A stretch of 64,000 nucleotides of DNA from Avibacterium sp. 21-586 (GCF_026226775.1 NZ_JAKKOD010000001.1:62001-126000), one strand, 5' to 3'; positions 1 to 9,890 are shown, numbered from the stretch's first letter. Numbers and translations: made by a program. Notes: generated by a model not told the origin, from the sequence alone.

Positions 1-308
1 CAACGTTTGCTTAAATAGCCTTTTGCGCCCAATTCAAGGGCTTTTTTCACCATAAATTCAGAATCGTTTACGCTTAGCATTATGCAATGAATGCCTTGCG
101 GAATATCGGGTAATAATTCCAAACCGCCTTCATCGGGCATAGAAATATCCATAATGCAAACATCAGGTTTTAGGCGTGGCAAATTTTGACGAGTTTCTTT
201 AGCTGAACCAAATTCGCCTACGATCCGCATATCTGGCTCTAAAGAAAGTAGTTGGGAGAAGCCCGAACGCACCACAAGATGATCATCAACTAATACGATA
301 TTAATCAT
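1..308 (-). CDS. uhpA: Response regulator UhpA, N-terminal part (cut by window edge)
   Basis: The first 102 codons of a NarL/FixJ-type response regulator run off the window start. The reading begins MINIVLVDDHLVVRSGF, with the acidic pair D8/D9 and the phospho-acceptor Asp54 in CIMDISMP, the same position as in E. coli UhpA. The receiver domain is complete up to the conserved Lys in GYLSK; the DNA-binding domain lies outside. UhpA activates uhpT when external glucose-6-phosphate is sensed by UhpBC. Here it follows uhpT on the same strand, after a strong terminator (368-396), so it probably has its own promoter in 309-367. The order uhpT-uhpA differs from the E. coli uhpABCT order. Confidence 0.93.
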   Translation of the reverse strand, partial: MINIVLVDDHLVVRSGFSQLLSLEPDMRIVGEFGSAKETRQNLPRLKPDVCIMDISMPDEGGLELLPDIPQGIHCIMLSVNDSEFMVKKALELGAKGYLSKR

Positions 309-367
309 TTTTATCCTAGCCATAAGGTATTAAGCAAAGTGGGAGAGCATTGTACCCGAATAAAAAA

Positions 368-396
368 ATTATGCAGTGAAAATCTCACTGCATAAT
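368..396 (-). terminator. Rho-independent terminator of uhpT
   Basis: A perfect 12-bp stem (368-379 with 385-396) and 5-nt loop are followed on the minus strand by TTTTTTTA. It lies between uhpT and uhpA and should separate their transcripts. Confidence 0.88.
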
Positions 397-448
397 GGTA
401 AAGAATATTAAAAATAAAGTGCGGTGCAAAATTATTGCGTTTTTGCAA

Positions 449-1825
449 TTATTGTGCTTTTTTTAGGCGGCGAATTTTCTTCTCTTCAGCAATCGCCACG
501 AAAGCAAGCAACACCATACACACAATCGCAGAAGTATTTAACGCGGCAAATGTTCCTGCCCAGCCGGTTAAGCCGAAAATTGGTGTGCCATCTGCAATCA
601 TTCCTAAGCCTAATTTTGCAAAGCTATCACCAATTAAGTAAGCAAATGTGCCTTTCACACCGTCAGCAACGGCAATCGCCTTTTTTGGTACGAAACCGAC
701 TGCCGCAACGCCGATTAATAATTGTGGCCCGAATACCAAGAATCCTAGTACGAATAATGAAATTAAATACATATATTCGTTGGTAGCAAATTGATAAAAC
801 TCAAGAGTGAACACGATTAAGATTAAGGCAACACAAGCGGTTAAACCACGTCTGCCGTTGGCTAAATCAGATAAGAAGCCCCACAAGAAGGTACCAACTA
901 ATGCACCTACTTCAAAGAGGGCAAAGCCAGAAATCGCAGCATCTTTTGAGAACCCAAGTTCTTGGTAAGCATAAACTGGCGACCACTGATCGATCCCGAT
1001 TCGCACGATATAAAGGAAAATATTGGCAAAGCAAAGTAACCAAATCACTTTATTTTTCAAAATATAACGCACGAAAATTTGCCATTTAGTGAGCTGATTT
1101 TCTTCTGCATCACGATCTTCTTCACTGATTTCTTCACCAAATAATTCCTCCGCTGAGCCAAGCCCATAAGCTTCTGGGGAATCTGAACCATAGCGTAATC
1201 CCACAAATCCTACAATTAACGCGATGATAGAAGGGAAGATGAACATTCCGATAACGTGTCCGTCAAATAACACGTTTGCACCGAATAAGGCGACCCCCGC
1301 AGCGGCTGCACCGCCGACGTTGTGCGATAAATTCCAGAAGCCAAGGAATGAACCACGTTTTTTGCGTGGTGTCCATTTAGTAATGGTGGAATAGCTTGAT
1401 GAACCGCCAGTACTTTGGAAAAAACCACTGAGTGCATAAAAAGCAATCATTAAAAATAGCGCCACACTGCCTCCACCCATACTGGCACTGAAACCAAGCA
1501 TACAAAGCGCGGAAAGGATCAGCATAAACGGCACGAATTGTTTGGTGTTTTTTCCATCAGCATAGTAGGATACGAGCGTTTTACCAATCCCGTAAGCTAC
1601 AGAAAAGCCAAGACCGATCATTCCCAGCTGGGTTTTGGTTAGCCCATAGGTTTCGATCATATCATTTTGCGCAACGTTAAAATTCTTACGAATTAAATAC
1701 ATCGCCATATAACCGATAAACACCACCAAATAAGATTGCATAAAGGGTTTAAACCACATTTTGCGTCTTTCTTCCACAGGAAGATTTAGCACAGGTTTAC
1801 GTACCTGTTGTAAAAATTTGAACAT
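449..1825 (-). CDS. uhpT: Hexose-6-phosphate:phosphate antiporter UhpT
   Basis: The 458-residue protein is nearly collinear with E. coli UhpT (463 aa) from [20 protein letters not shown] at the N-terminus to [20 protein letters not shown] near the C-terminus. It belongs to the organophosphate:phosphate antiporter family of the major facilitator superfamily and has about 12 hydrophobic segments. It imports glucose-6-phosphate and related sugar phosphates (and, in enterics, fosfomycin) in exchange for phosphate at the inner membrane. A perfect CRP palindrome (1949-1964) and a second dyad (1910-1924) lie upstream, which fits the UhpA plus CRP control known for this gene. The upstream neighbour on the same strand is a DUF1919 gene, 165 bp away. 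Confidence 0.96.
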   Translation of the reverse strand: MFKFLQQVRKPVLNLPVEERRKMWFKPFMQSYLVVFIGYMAMYLIRKNFNVAQNDMIETYGLTKTQLGMIGLGFSVAYGIGKTLVSYYADGKNTKQFVPFMLILSALCMLGFSASMGGGSVALFLMIAFYALSGFFQSTGGSSSYSTITKWTPRKKRGSFLGFWNLSHNVGGAAAAGVALFGANVLFDGHVIGMFIFPSIIALIVGFVGLRYGSDSPEAYGLGSAEELFGEEISEEDRDAEENQLTKWQIFVRYILKNKVIWLLCFANIFLYIVRIGIDQWSPVYAYQELGFSKDAAISGFALFEVGALVGTFLWGFLSDLANGRRGLTACVALILIVFTLEFYQFATNEYMYLISLFVLGFLVFGPQLLIGVAAVGFVPKKAIAVADGVKGTFAYLIGDSFAKLGLGMIADGTPIFGLTGWAGTFAALNTSAIVCMVLLAFVAIAEEKKIRRLKKAQ

Positions 1826-1909
1826 AATTTCCTCAATTAAAAAATGAAAGTGCGGTCAAATTTTAATGAGATTTTGCTCTTCTGCCTTGAGATGAGCACT
1901 TAGATGATT

Positions 1910-1924
1910 TAGGAAAATTTCCTA
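1910..1924 (-). promoter_or_regulatory. Palindrome upstream of uhpT, possible UhpA site
   Basis: TAGGAAAATTTCCTA is a perfect 7+1+7 dyad, 85-99 bp before the uhpT start and promoter-proximal to the CRP site. The position suits an activator site. Assigning it to UhpA is inference from the neighbouring uhpA gene. Confidence 0.45.
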
Positions 1925-1948
1925 GTTTTGCAGGATTTTGGGAATTTT

Positions 1949-1964
1949 TGTGAGATAGATCACA
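1949..1964 (-). promoter_or_regulatory. CRP-cAMP binding site upstream of uhpT
   Basis: TGTGAGATAGATCACA matches the CRP consensus TGTGA-N6-TCACA at all ten half-site positions. It is centred about 131 bp before the uhpT start codon, far enough upstream to act together with an activator bound between it and the promoter, as in E. coli. Confidence 0.85.
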
Positions 1965-1990
1965 TTCTTGGCTAAGCGTTATGCAATGAT

Positions 1991-2623
1991 TTAGTGCCTA
2001 TCTTGATTATTAAACCATCTCACATAATCAAACTGATCATAATAGCGTTTGCCAAGCCAGCTAGAATAGGCAAAAAGATCACCGACACAATCTTGCTGTT
2101 CAAAGCCTTGAATATAAAAAGCGGAGCGGAATTCGGGATAAGGTTTGTGGGTGAATACCACTTTGTTTTTGTAAGGCAAGGTGTCAAAATCGTTGAGCTC
2201 TTGTTCTGTGCAGCCATCACGATCGGTCATAATGATAAAAAGATTATCAAGATCAATACGTTGTGAACGCTGTTGCCATTTTTCTTGAGCTTGTTGTGCA
2301 TTGACATAATGCACAAAATGGATTTTTATATCATCTAAATAAGCTACAGGGTAGGGTTTATCGTTATTCTCTACAAATTTTAATGGTTGCTGCTGATAGT
2401 GTTCAATGTGTTGCAAATAACGAATGAAATCTTGTGGCTCAAGGTATAAATTCACAAAGGGCGAATTAAACGGCTGCCCTAAATCGTGTAGCATAAATGT
2501 CCCGTTACAATTACTGGCTAATACGCTCATTCCCTTATTTTTCAATCTGTTACGAAGTTTAGGATTAATGAAAAGCTTGCGCATTATCGCGCTCATTTTA
2601 GTTTTGATGAAAGAAAATAACAT
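1991..2623 (-). CDS. DUF1919 family protein
   Basis: A 210-residue protein resembling the DUF1919 family, often annotated as exopolysaccharide or capsule biosynthesis protein. Visible features are a basic N-terminus, the core around SPFVNLYLEPQDFIRYLQHI, and an IIMTDRDGC segment. No signal peptide or clear membrane helix is seen. The start is set at ATG 2623 because AAGGA lies 6 nt before it; an in-frame TTG at 2629 would leave no usable ribosome binding site. It follows cca with a 2-bp gap, so translation is probably coupled. A link to surface polysaccharide is only family-level knowledge; no glycan genes are next to it. Confidence 0.7.
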   Translation of the reverse strand: MLFSFIKTKMSAIMRKLFINPKLRNRLKNKGMSVLASNCNGTFMLHDLGQPFNSPFVNLYLEPQDFIRYLQHIEHYQQQPLKFVENNDKPYPVAYLDDIKIHFVHYVNAQQAQEKWQQRSQRIDLDNLFIIMTDRDGCTEQELNDFDTLPYKNKVVFTHKPYPEFRSAFYIQGFEQQDCVGDLFAYSSWLGKRYYDQFDYVRWFNNQDRH

Positions 2624-2625
2624 TA

Positions 2626-3873
2626 TCAATCCTTTAACCGTTGTTTTTCTTGTTCAATGGCTTTTTGGCGGCGGCGGTTTAATTCTTCGCGGATTTTTTC
2701 TTTTTGAAATCCGTCAGTAATCACTTGTTGCACATCAACTTGTAATGCGGCTTGGTACAGTTTGAGCAGAAACTCCGATTGCGGGTAATCTACTTGTTCA
2801 AAACCTGTGCGGCCTTTGGCATCGGCGGTGCAAACAAGGAGCAGTTCTTTGAAACGTTCTGGTTTACGCCACACATCGAGCTGATTGAATAATTTGATAA
2901 TAGTCGCAGGGTGTAGCTCAAAAGCGCGGTGGACATTAGTATGCGTTTCGCAAACAAGACACGCCAGTTCTTTAATGTAGCTTGGCACTTTTAACCGATT
3001 GCAAAGATTGCGTGTTGGCGCTATGCCTTTTTGTTCGTGGCCAAAATGGCGTGGCAGCAGATCTTTTGGTGTGAGCGCTTTGCCAAGATCGTGGCAAATT
3101 GCCGCAAAACGCACCGCACTTTTTTGTTGTGCAGGGCTATTTCCCGTCAGCTTTGCGGCTTGTTGCAATACCAGCATTGTGTGAATAAAACTATCCACTT
3201 CAGGATGATGTTGCACGGGATTTGGCACACCGTAAAGGGCGTTAAGCTCAGGGAGAAGAGAAGCTAATGCGTTGATTTTCCTTAAAATATCAAAATAAAT
3301 TTCAGGATTTGGTGTTTGTAAGGCTTTTTCTGTTTCTAACCAAACACGTTCTGCCGTGAGATGCTCAAGCTCGCCTGATTTAGTGATTTGTTTCATTAAG
3401 GCAAAGGTTTCCGGCGCAATTTGAAAGCCTAAATAATGATAACGTGCGGCAAAACGTGCCACTCTTAACACTCGCAAAGGATCTTCGGCAAAAGCAGGGG
3501 AGATATGGCGGAGTAGGCGATTGTTCAGATCATTGATGCCACCATAAGGATCGTGCAACTTGCCTTGGCTGTCTTGTGCAATGGCGTTAATGGTGAGATC
3601 ACGACGGATCAGATCTTGTTCCAAACTAATGTCGGGGCTGAAATCGCACACAAAACCGGTGTAACCCACGCCCGCTTTTTTTTCTGTGCGTGCGAGGGCA
3701 TATTCTTCTTTATTTTTGGGATCAAGAAAAACGGGAAAATCTTTCCCAACTTGAATATAGCCTTGTTGCAATAGTTGCTCTGGTGTTGCGCCAATCACCA
3801 CCCAATCTTTGTCTTTAACAGGGAGATTGAGCAGCTTGTCGCGCACTGCTCCGCCAACTAAATAAATGTCCAT
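2626..3873 (-). CDS. cca: CCA-adding tRNA nucleotidyltransferase, multifunctional Cca
   Basis: 415 residues, close to E. coli Cca (412). The N-terminal nucleotidyltransferase motif [21 protein letters not shown] begins at residue 6, followed by the [10 protein letters not shown] segment and [12 protein letters not shown]. An HD phosphohydrolase domain (CHDLGK, roughly residue 260) marks the gamma-proteobacterial type with phosphatase and phosphodiesterase activities. The enzyme builds and repairs the 3'-terminal CCA of tRNAs without a nucleic-acid template. It lies 20 bp after the SH3-domain protein gene and just ahead of the DUF1919 gene, all on the minus strand, so the three are likely cotranscribed. 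Confidence 0.95.
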   Translation of the reverse strand: MDIYLVGGAVRDKLLNLPVKDKDWVVIGATPEQLLQQGYIQVGKDFPVFLDPKNKEEYALARTEKKAGVGYTGFVCDFSPDISLEQDLIRRDLTINAIAQDSQGKLHDPYGGINDLNNRLLRHISPAFAEDPLRVLRVARFAARYHYLGFQIAPETFALMKQITKSGELEHLTAERVWLETEKALQTPNPEIYFDILRKINALASLLPELNALYGVPNPVQHHPEVDSFIHTMLVLQQAAKLTGNSPAQQKSAVRFAAICHDLGKALTPKDLLPRHFGHEQKGIAPTRNLCNRLKVPSYIKELACLVCETHTNVHRAFELHPATIIKLFNQLDVWRKPERFKELLLVCTADAKGRTGFEQVDYPQSEFLLKLYQAALQVDVQQVITDGFQKEKIREELNRRRQKAIEQEKQRLKD

Positions 3874-3893
3874 TTTGTTGCTAAATGGGTTGG

Positions 3894-4496
3894 TTATGCC
3901 CAGCCATCACGGCGGCGACGTTTTGGCATAATGAAAGGTAAGATTAAGCCAAGTAGCAAACCGACACCTAGCACTGAACCGCCATAAATAAACCATTGGA
4001 TCGCAATTTCACGTTTGCCTGCATCAAGCATTGCTTCTAAATCACGGTTTTTATTTTTGGTGATTTCAAGTTCACGGTTGAGCTGTGAATTTTGTTCTAA
4101 TAATTGGCTGCTTTGTTGTTCCGCTTGTTTGGTACGGCGCTGCATTTCGCTGGTGCGCTGTTGCCAATCACTATCTAATTGATTGAGTTTTAAGGTGAGT
4201 TCCTCAATTTTTGCTTTTAATCTTGGATTTTCATCTTTACTACTAGGAGTGCTCGAAAGTTCTGACGTTAAGATCCATGCTTCACGATTTTTGCTATCGC
4301 GAATGAGCGTATAGCGATCTTTGTGGTTTAGTACGGTTACTGGCTCACCTGAACGAATCGCACCTGCAATTTTAAATTGATCTCCCGCGCCTTTGCGTAA
4401 AAAGGTGGAAAGATTTTCTGTTACATAACGGGTTTCCGCGTGTGCGAATGGCATAGAAAGAAAGAATAAAAACAAGATCTTAGTAATTTTTTGCAT
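3894..4496 (-). CDS. SH3-domain membrane protein, YgiM / TIGR04211 family
   Basis: A 200-residue envelope protein. It has a signal peptide ending around PFAHA-ETRY (residue 20), a bacterial SH3 domain with [15 protein letters not shown] and the YTLIRD strand, a long coiled coil (about residues 90-165, rich in Gln, Glu and Lys), and one C-terminal membrane helix (about 166-190) ending in a basic [10 protein letters not shown] tail. This order matches the YgiM (TIGR04211) family. E. coli YgiM is also encoded next to cca, so the neighbourhood is conserved. The exact role is not established here; SH3b domains often bind cell-wall components. Confidence 0.88.
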   Translation of the reverse strand: MQKITKILFLFFLSMPFAHAETRYVTENLSTFLRKGAGDQFKIAGAIRSGEPVTVLNHKDRYTLIRDSKNREAWILTSELSSTPSSKDENPRLKAKIEELTLKLNQLDSDWQQRTSEMQRRTKQAEQQSSQLLEQNSQLNRELEITKNKNRDLEAMLDAGKREIAIQWFIYGGSVLGVGLLLGLILPFIMPKRRRRDGWA

Positions 4497-4524
4497 TACA
4501 ACACCTTAAAAAATGGACAATAAA

Positions 4525-4551
4525 AAAGTGCGGTAAATTGTACCGCACTTT
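4525..4551 (-). terminator. USS-pair terminator after the PiT gene
   Basis: AAAGTGCGGTA (4525-4535) pairs perfectly with TACCGCACTTT (4541-4551) around a 5-nt loop. On the minus strand TTTTTT follows, giving a standard intrinsic terminator built from two opposed uptake signals. Confidence 0.88.
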
Positions 4552-4608
4552 CTTTCATTCACAAAATCTTTGTCTTATTTTGTGTGGTTTTTCTATGGCT
4601 TACGCAAT

Positions 4609-5871
4609 TTAGATAAAAATGGCGTGCAACACATAATAAATTAAAATTGCAAAGAATGCGCCAGCTGGTAAGGTAATTACCCAAGAGGCAATAATGTTGC
4701 GAATTACAGTAAGGTTTAATGCAGCAATACCCCGAGCAAAACCAATACCTAGAATTGCACCAACAAGGGTTTGTGTGGTGGAAATGGGTAACCCTGTACC
4801 TGAGGCGAGAACCACTGTGGTTGCAGTTGCAAATTCAGCGGAGAAACCACGGCTTGGGGTAAGATCGGTGATTCCCGTACCAATTGTAGCCATTACTTTA
4901 TACCCCATTACAATCAAGCCAAGAGCGATACCTACAGCCCCTAAAGGTAAAATCCACCATGCCAAAGCGCTTTTAGCCATAATCTCGCCATTATTTTGCA
5001 CGATAGAGACTACTGCTGAAAGTGGGCCAATTGCATTTGCTACATCATTAGAGCCATGGGCAAAAGCCATAGAACATGCCGTGAGTAACATCAAAATACT
5101 GAATACTTTCTCTACAGCCCCAAAAGTACCAGATTCCACGGTTTGGCGAAATCGCTCACTACGAAAATAAATATTACTCGCAAGTATTGAGACTATGCTT
5201 AAACTTAGGGAGATAAAGAAGGTTTCTGTACCAGTTAAATGTAAACCAACGTGTTTTAAACCTTTAACCATTGTTACAATAGACAAAATGAAGATAGTTA
5301 CGCCCATATAAAATGGCCCATATTTTTTTGCATTCTCAAATGGTTTTTCGGTATCAAAAATGAGTTTTTGGGTACTTAAAAAAATACCGTAAGCAACAAG
5401 ACCTGCAATAACAGGAGTAATAAACCAACTTCCTACAATATTGCGAATGGCAGTCCAATCAATAGAGTTTGGTCCAACAGTAATTAAGCCAAAACCAACA
5501 ATTGCACCAATGATTGTGTGCGTTGTTGAGACAGGCCATCCCATTTTGGAGGCGATCAATAGCCATATTCCAGCGGAAAATAGCGCCGCCATCATACCTA
5601 GTGCTAAGATTTCTGGGGTTGCGCTGTATTCCATCGCATTTAATACACCACTCTTAATCGTTTCGGTCACTTCCCCACCTGCTAGATATGCACCAGCAGA
5701 CTCAAAAATCATCGCAATAATAATGGCTTTTTTAGCAGTGATCGTGCCTGAACCTACAGATGTTCCCATTGCATTTGAAACATCATTTGCCCCAACACCA
5801 AATGCCATAAAAAAGCTAAAGGCTGCAGTAATAATCACTAGCAAAGTGCCATATTGTTGAATAATTTCCAT
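4609..5871 (-). CDS. pit: PiT family inorganic phosphate transporter
   Basis: A 420-residue, highly hydrophobic protein with two copies of the PiT signature: GVGANDVSNAMGTSVGSGTI near the N-terminus and AHGSNDVANAIGPLSAVV in the second half. Both repeats also carry PVSTTHTIIGAIVG / PISTTQTLVGAILG. PiT proteins import metal-phosphate complexes with protons at the inner membrane. The gene lies 25 bp after a DUF47 gene on the same strand, the two-gene arrangement also found in H. influenzae (HI1603-HI1604). No PHO box was recognised before the pair. Confidence 0.93.
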   Translation of the reverse strand: MEIIQQYGTLLVIITAAFSFFMAFGVGANDVSNAMGTSVGSGTITAKKAIIIAMIFESAGAYLAGGEVTETIKSGVLNAMEYSATPEILALGMMAALFSAGIWLLIASKMGWPVSTTHTIIGAIVGFGLITVGPNSIDWTAIRNIVGSWFITPVIAGLVAYGIFLSTQKLIFDTEKPFENAKKYGPFYMGVTIFILSIVTMVKGLKHVGLHLTGTETFFISLSLSIVSILASNIYFRSERFRQTVESGTFGAVEKVFSILMLLTACSMAFAHGSNDVANAIGPLSAVVSIVQNNGEIMAKSALAWWILPLGAVGIALGLIVMGYKVMATIGTGITDLTPSRGFSAEFATATTVVLASGTGLPISTTQTLVGAILGIGFARGIAALNLTVIRNIIASWVITLPAGAFFAILIYYVLHAIFI

Positions 5872-5896
5872 AGTATCTTTCCTATGTTGATTGCAA

Positions 5897-6577
5897 TTAC
5901 GAACGAGCCAGCATTAATTCAATGCGAGAGCCTACACGTTGTGCCTGATCTGCCAGAACACCAATCCACTCGAGGATTTTGTATAAAAACATTGCATCAA
6001 TAGGGTTAAACTGATCTTCTATCGAACGTAGAATTAAACGTAATTTAATTTGCATCTGATCTGTATCATCTTCGATATCATCAAGTGTCTGGATCATTCT
6101 GCTGACAAATTGTACTTCACGTCCCTTAAAACCTGTTTCTAGTAATCCATCCATTTCATCAATGACAAGGTGGGCTTGCTCGGCTGCATCAATACTGCGA
6201 GCGACATATTTCATAAAATCATCTTGCATTTCTGGTGGAAATGAACATTGGCGACCGATCATTCGGCCCGCAATGTCTTTAGCATAGTTTGCCAATTTAT
6301 CTTGCTGAGTGACAAGTTCCAATAAATCTGTTCGTTCAATAGGCATAAATAAACCACGTGGTAGCTTTAGACGAATTTCGCGTTTTAAGCTATCCGCTTG
6401 TCGTTCGGTATCGGAAATTTTTTTACGTAATTTCTCGGCATTTTTCCAATCACCTTGGAAAGTGGCTTCAAAAAAAGGAATGAGATATTTACAACAATCA
6501 GTAACCTTAGCGGAATGACGAGCTAAAGGTTTTAAAGGCGAATGGGCAAATAATCCTAAAATATTATTTACAGCCAT
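5897..6577 (-). CDS. DUF47 / TIGR00153 PhoU-like accessory protein of the phosphate transporter
   Basis: 226 residues, starting MAVNNILGLFAHSPLKPL, mostly helical with many charged residues and no membrane segment. It resembles the TIGR00153 (DUF47) family of PhoU-like cytoplasmic proteins. These genes almost always precede a PiT transporter gene, as here, and are thought to modulate transport. GGAGTTATC before the ATG serves as ribosome binding site. Function is inferred from family and context. Confidence 0.88.
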   Translation of the reverse strand: MAVNNILGLFAHSPLKPLARHSAKVTDCCKYLIPFFEATFQGDWKNAEKLRKKISDTERQADSLKREIRLKLPRGLFMPIERTDLLELVTQQDKLANYAKDIAGRMIGRQCSFPPEMQDDFMKYVARSIDAAEQAHLVIDEMDGLLETGFKGREVQFVSRMIQTLDDIEDDTDQMQIKLRLILRSIEDQFNPIDAMFLYKILEWIGVLADQAQRVGSRIELMLARS

Positions 6578-6725
6578 AAGATAACTCCTTCTTGGGATAA
6601 GTTAATAGATTCGAGCACATACTAGTCTGTATGCGGACGTAAAATACACTATATTTCATCGAAAAAACAAGGAATTTATTAGATAATATGAAAAAACTTG
6701 ATTAAGGTTGGGAGGAATAGACAAA

Positions 6726-7838
6726 ATGAGTACAGAAATTGAATTAAAACTACTAATTCCACAATTTGGCTTAAATTCATTCAAGCAAAATTTGCTGAAA
6801 AATGCACCGCACTTTCATCAGCAGGTATTTTTAGGCAATACTTATTACGATACGGCAGATAAATTTTTTGCTCAGCACCAAATGGGCTTGCGTGTGCGCA
6901 AAGAAAATCAACAATTTACTTTAACCTTAAAAACCAAAGGAAATGCCATTGGTGGGTTGCATATTCGCCCTGAATATAATTTGTCGCAGCAAAATGAAAC
7001 ACCAGATTTGGCACAATTAGTGGAAAACTATGATCTCGATCCCAGTTGGAAATCGCTTTCATTACAGCCTGTTTTTGCTACTGATTTTGCACGAGAAATC
7101 TTTCTTATTCGCCCTGAGTTTTCTCCAGAAACAGTAGAAATTGAGGTCGCACTTGATCAGGGCAAGATTTTGGCTTGTGATAAACAGGCGGAAATTTGCG
7201 AAGTGGAATTTGAGTTAAAGCAAGGTAAGGTCTCGGACTTACTCGATTATGTGCGATCTTTGCCATTGGAAAATAGCGTGCGATTGAGTGCTATTAGCAA
7301 AGCACAACGAGGTTATGCCTTGGCAGAAAATCGTCAGCCTAAAGCTCAAAATTGGTTAGATAAATGGCGTGATTTTTTAGATTTCACCCAAAGTGCGGGC
7401 AATTTTTCGCAAAAATTAACCGCACTTTTCCAGCTTGAACAAGGTCTAATTGAAGAAACCTTTGCCTTAGGGCAAGCTTATTTTGCAGAGGATTTTTTAC
7501 GCACGGTGGAGCGTATCGGTGCATTCTTCAATCTTTATCATTTTTATACGGAAAATGGCAATTTGTTGGAAAATGCCTTTAATCAACAAGGTTTAAGCGA
7601 AGCGCTTAAAACAGATTGGCTGGCTTTGGTGGAAAGTAGTCAGCAATGTTTGGCAGAATGTAAACAGCTGATTGCACTGCATAGCGAAACAAAAAATAAC
7701 GCCGAAGTGATCGCGCAATTATTTGATTTATTGCAATCGGCATTTTATTTACAACGAATGTTAAATTTGATTTCGCTCACTTATTTTGAGGTGGATGAAG
7801 AAGCAAATTTGGAAAATTTGGAGATGAACAATGGCTAA
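6726..7838 (+). CDS. ygiF: CYTH domain protein, inorganic triphosphatase YgiF-like
   Basis: A 370-residue protein beginning MSTEIELKLLIP, the EIELK signature of CYTH tunnel enzymes. Other expected charged residues occur in NTYYDTAD, GLRVRKE, TLKTKG and VEIEVALDQG. The C-terminal half is an acidic, helical CHAD-like region. E. coli YgiF hydrolyses inorganic triphosphate. The start is moved to ATG 6726 because GGAGGA (6711-6716) sits 9 nt upstream; the longer TTG start at 6708 would use the Shine-Dalgarno sequence as coding DNA. The last 8 bp overlap radA, so the two are probably translationally coupled. Confidence 0.88.
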   Translation: MSTEIELKLLIPQFGLNSFKQNLLKNAPHFHQQVFLGNTYYDTADKFFAQHQMGLRVRKENQQFTLTLKTKGNAIGGLHIRPEYNLSQQNETPDLAQLVENYDLDPSWKSLSLQPVFATDFAREIFLIRPEFSPETVEIEVALDQGKILACDKQAEICEVEFELKQGKVSDLLDYVRSLPLENSVRLSAISKAQRGYALAENRQPKAQNWLDKWRDFLDFTQSAGNFSQKLTALFQLEQGLIEETFALGQAYFAEDFLRTVERIGAFFNLYHFYTENGNLLENAFNQQGLSEALKTDWLALVESSQQCLAECKQLIALHSETKNNAEVIAQLFDLLQSAFYLQRMLNLISLTYFEVDEEANLENLEMNNG

Positions 7839-9204
7839 AGCAAAAACCGCCTTTGTATGTAACGATTGCGGTGCGGAATATGCCCGCTGGCAAGGACAGT
7901 GTAATGCCTGTAAGGCGTGGAACACCATTACGGAAATTCGCCTTGCCCCAGCCAAAGCAAGCCGAGCCGATCGCTTCAGTGGTTATGCAGGGGAAACGCA
8001 GGCAAAAATCCAAACCTTAGCAGAAATCAGCTTGCAAGAAGTTCCTCGTTTTCACAGCGGATTTTATGAGCTTGATCGCGTATTAGGCGGGGGGATCGTG
8101 CCGGGCAGTGCCATTTTAATTGGCGGACACCCAGGGGCAGGGAAAAGTACCTTATTATTACAAGTGATGTGTGGTTTAGCACAAAATATGACCGCACTTT
8201 ATGTTACGGGCGAAGAATCCTTGCAACAGGTGGCAATGCGCGCCAATCGTCTTGGGCTGCCGACAGATCGGCTGAATATGTTGTCAGAAACCTCTGTAGA
8301 GCAAATTTGTCATCTGGCCGATCAGCTTAAACCACAAATCATCGTGGTGGATTCCATTCAAGTGATGCACCTTGCGGATATTCAGTCTTCCCCTGGTAGT
8401 GTTTCCCAAGTGCGCGAATGTGCGGCCTTTTTAACCCGTTATGCGAAAACCCGCCAAGTGTCTATCGTAATGGTGGGACACGTTACCAAAGACGGCACAC
8501 TAGCAGGGCCAAAAGTGCTAGAACACGCCATTGACTGTTCATTGTTATTAGAGGGCGAAGCAGACAGCCGTTTCCGCACATTACGTAGCCATAAAAACCG
8601 TTTTGGCGCTGTGAATGAACTCGGCGTGTTTGCGATGACAGAACAAGGCTTGCGCGAAGTGAAAAATCCTTCCGCCATTTTCTTAAGCCGTGGCGAAGAA
8701 GATACCGCAGGCAGTTCCGTAATGGTGTTATGGGAAGGTACGCGCCCGTTATTGGTGGAAATTCAAGCCTTGGTAGATCACTCAATGTTGGCAAATCCAA
8801 GACGTGTCGCAGTGGGGCTTGAGCAAAACCGTCTTGCTTTATTGTTAGCTGTATTGCATCGCCACGGCGGCTTGCAAATGTCCGATCAAGATGTTTTCGT
8901 GAATGTGGTCGGCGGCGTGAAAGTGAGCGAAACCAGCGCCGATCTTGCCTTATTACTGGCGTTGATTTCCAGTTTCCGCAATCGTCCATTGCCAAAAGAT
9001 TTGGTGGTATTTGGTGAAGTGGGGCTAGCAGGGGAAATTCGCCCTGTACCAAGTGGGCAAGAACGTATTTCTGAAGCGGCAAAACACGGCTTTACCCGCG
9101 CCATTGTGCCATTTGCCAATAAGCCAAAAAGTGCGATGAAAACTATGCAAGTTTTCACGGTGAGGAAACTTACCGATGCGTTGAGTATTTTAGATAACCT
9201 ATAG
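7831..9204 (+). CDS. radA: DNA repair protein RadA (Sms)
   Basis: 457 residues with the full RadA plan: a zinc finger at C10, C13, C24 and C27; a RecA-like ATPase with Walker A GGHPGAGKST near residue 100; the RadA-specific SHKNRFGAVNELG motif; and a C-terminal Lon-protease-like domain lacking an active site. RadA is a hexameric helicase that drives branch migration of recombination intermediates, relevant also to natural transformation in this family. The start overlaps the end of the CYTH gene by 8 bp. Confidence 0.96.
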   Translation: MAKAKTAFVCNDCGAEYARWQGQCNACKAWNTITEIRLAPAKASRADRFSGYAGETQAKIQTLAEISLQEVPRFHSGFYELDRVLGGGIVPGSAILIGGHPGAGKSTLLLQVMCGLAQNMTALYVTGEESLQQVAMRANRLGLPTDRLNMLSETSVEQICHLADQLKPQIIVVDSIQVMHLADIQSSPGSVSQVRECAAFLTRYAKTRQVSIVMVGHVTKDGTLAGPKVLEHAIDCSLLLEGEADSRFRTLRSHKNRFGAVNELGVFAMTEQGLREVKNPSAIFLSRGEEDTAGSSVMVLWEGTRPLLVEIQALVDHSMLANPRRVAVGLEQNRLALLLAVLHRHGGLQMSDQDVFVNVVGGVKVSETSADLALLLALISSFRNRPLPKDLVVFGEVGLAGEIRPVPSGQERISEAAKHGFTRAIVPFANKPKSAMKTMQVFTVRKLTDALSILDNL

Positions 9205-9253
9205 CTTATATTTATTTGGTAAACGTAAATCAAAAAGTGATAGGGTAAGTAAA

Positions 9254-9282
9254 GAAAGAGAGGGAAAATTTACTTCTCTTTC
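9254..9282 (+). terminator. Probable terminator of radA
   Basis: GAAAGAGA (9254-9261) pairs with TCTCTTTC (9275-9282) around a 13-nt loop and is followed by CTTTTG. The stem is short and the U-tract weak. Confidence 0.5.
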
Positions 9283-9401
9283 CTTTTGTGTTTCGCTTAA
9301 AAACAGAGATTTTCAATTATAAAATTTTATTTTTTAGTGTAGACTTAGCGATTATTTCTGTTTTGGGCGACTATAATTGCTTATTTTGAGTGGAAAATTT
9401 T

Positions 9402-9890
9402 ATGGAAAAAAAATTATCTAAAGCACTTGATGCCATCGATATAAAAATTCTTAGTGAATTGCAACGTAATGGCAAAATCTCCAATATTGATTTGTCAAAA
9501 AAAGTGGGATTGTCGCCTACGCCTTGCTTGGAACGTGTAAAGCGTTTGGAGAAACAAGGGGTAATTATGGGGTATCGAGCTTTGCTTAATCCTGAATTGC
9601 TCGATTCGCCATTGTTAGTCATTGTAGAAATTACCCTTGTGCGAGGTAAACCCGATGTATTTGAAGAGTTTAATGATGCAGTGCAACAACTTGATGAAAT
9701 TCAAGAATGCCATTTAGTGTCGGGTGATTTTGATTATTTACTCAAAACCCGTGTTGCGGATATGGCAGCATACCGCAAATTGCTTGGCACAACCTTATTG
9801 CGTTTGCCCGGTGTGAATGATACGCGTACCTATGTGGTAATGGAAGAAGTTAAACAAACCAATTTTTTACAACTAAAACAAGATGATTAA
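9402..9890 (+). CDS. lrp: Leucine-responsive regulatory protein Lrp
   Basis: 162 residues, highly similar to E. coli Lrp (164). The helix-turn-helix covers about residues 12-55 ([20 protein letters not shown]), and the RAM effector domain follows with [20 protein letters not shown] and [18 protein letters not shown], almost identical to E. coli. Lrp is a global regulator of amino-acid metabolism and transport. ATG 9402 is preferred over the in-frame GTG 9390 because GAGTGG lies about 8 nt upstream of it. The 3' end overlaps ftsK by 8 bp, an arrangement that keeps the enterobacterial lrp-ftsK-lolA-rarA-serS order. Confidence 0.96.
   Translation: MEKKLSKALDAIDIKILSELQRNGKISNIDLSKKVGLSPTPCLERVKRLEKQGVIMGYRALLNPELLDSPLLVIVEITLVRGKPDVFEEFNDAVQQLDEIQECHLVSGDFDYLLKTRVADMAAYRKLLGTTLLRLPGVNDTRTYVVMEEVKQTNFLQLKQDD

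Noticed and set aside
4694-5170. 158-codon open frame antisense to the PiT gene, and a similar one at 5441-5860
   Set aside because: Both mirror the hydrophobic codons of the transporter; no ribosome binding site or recognisable domain.
8483-9082. Long open frame (199 codons) antisense to radA
   Set aside because: It lies wholly inside a clear radA and has low-complexity, Arg/Pro/Leu-rich content typical of antisense shadow frames.
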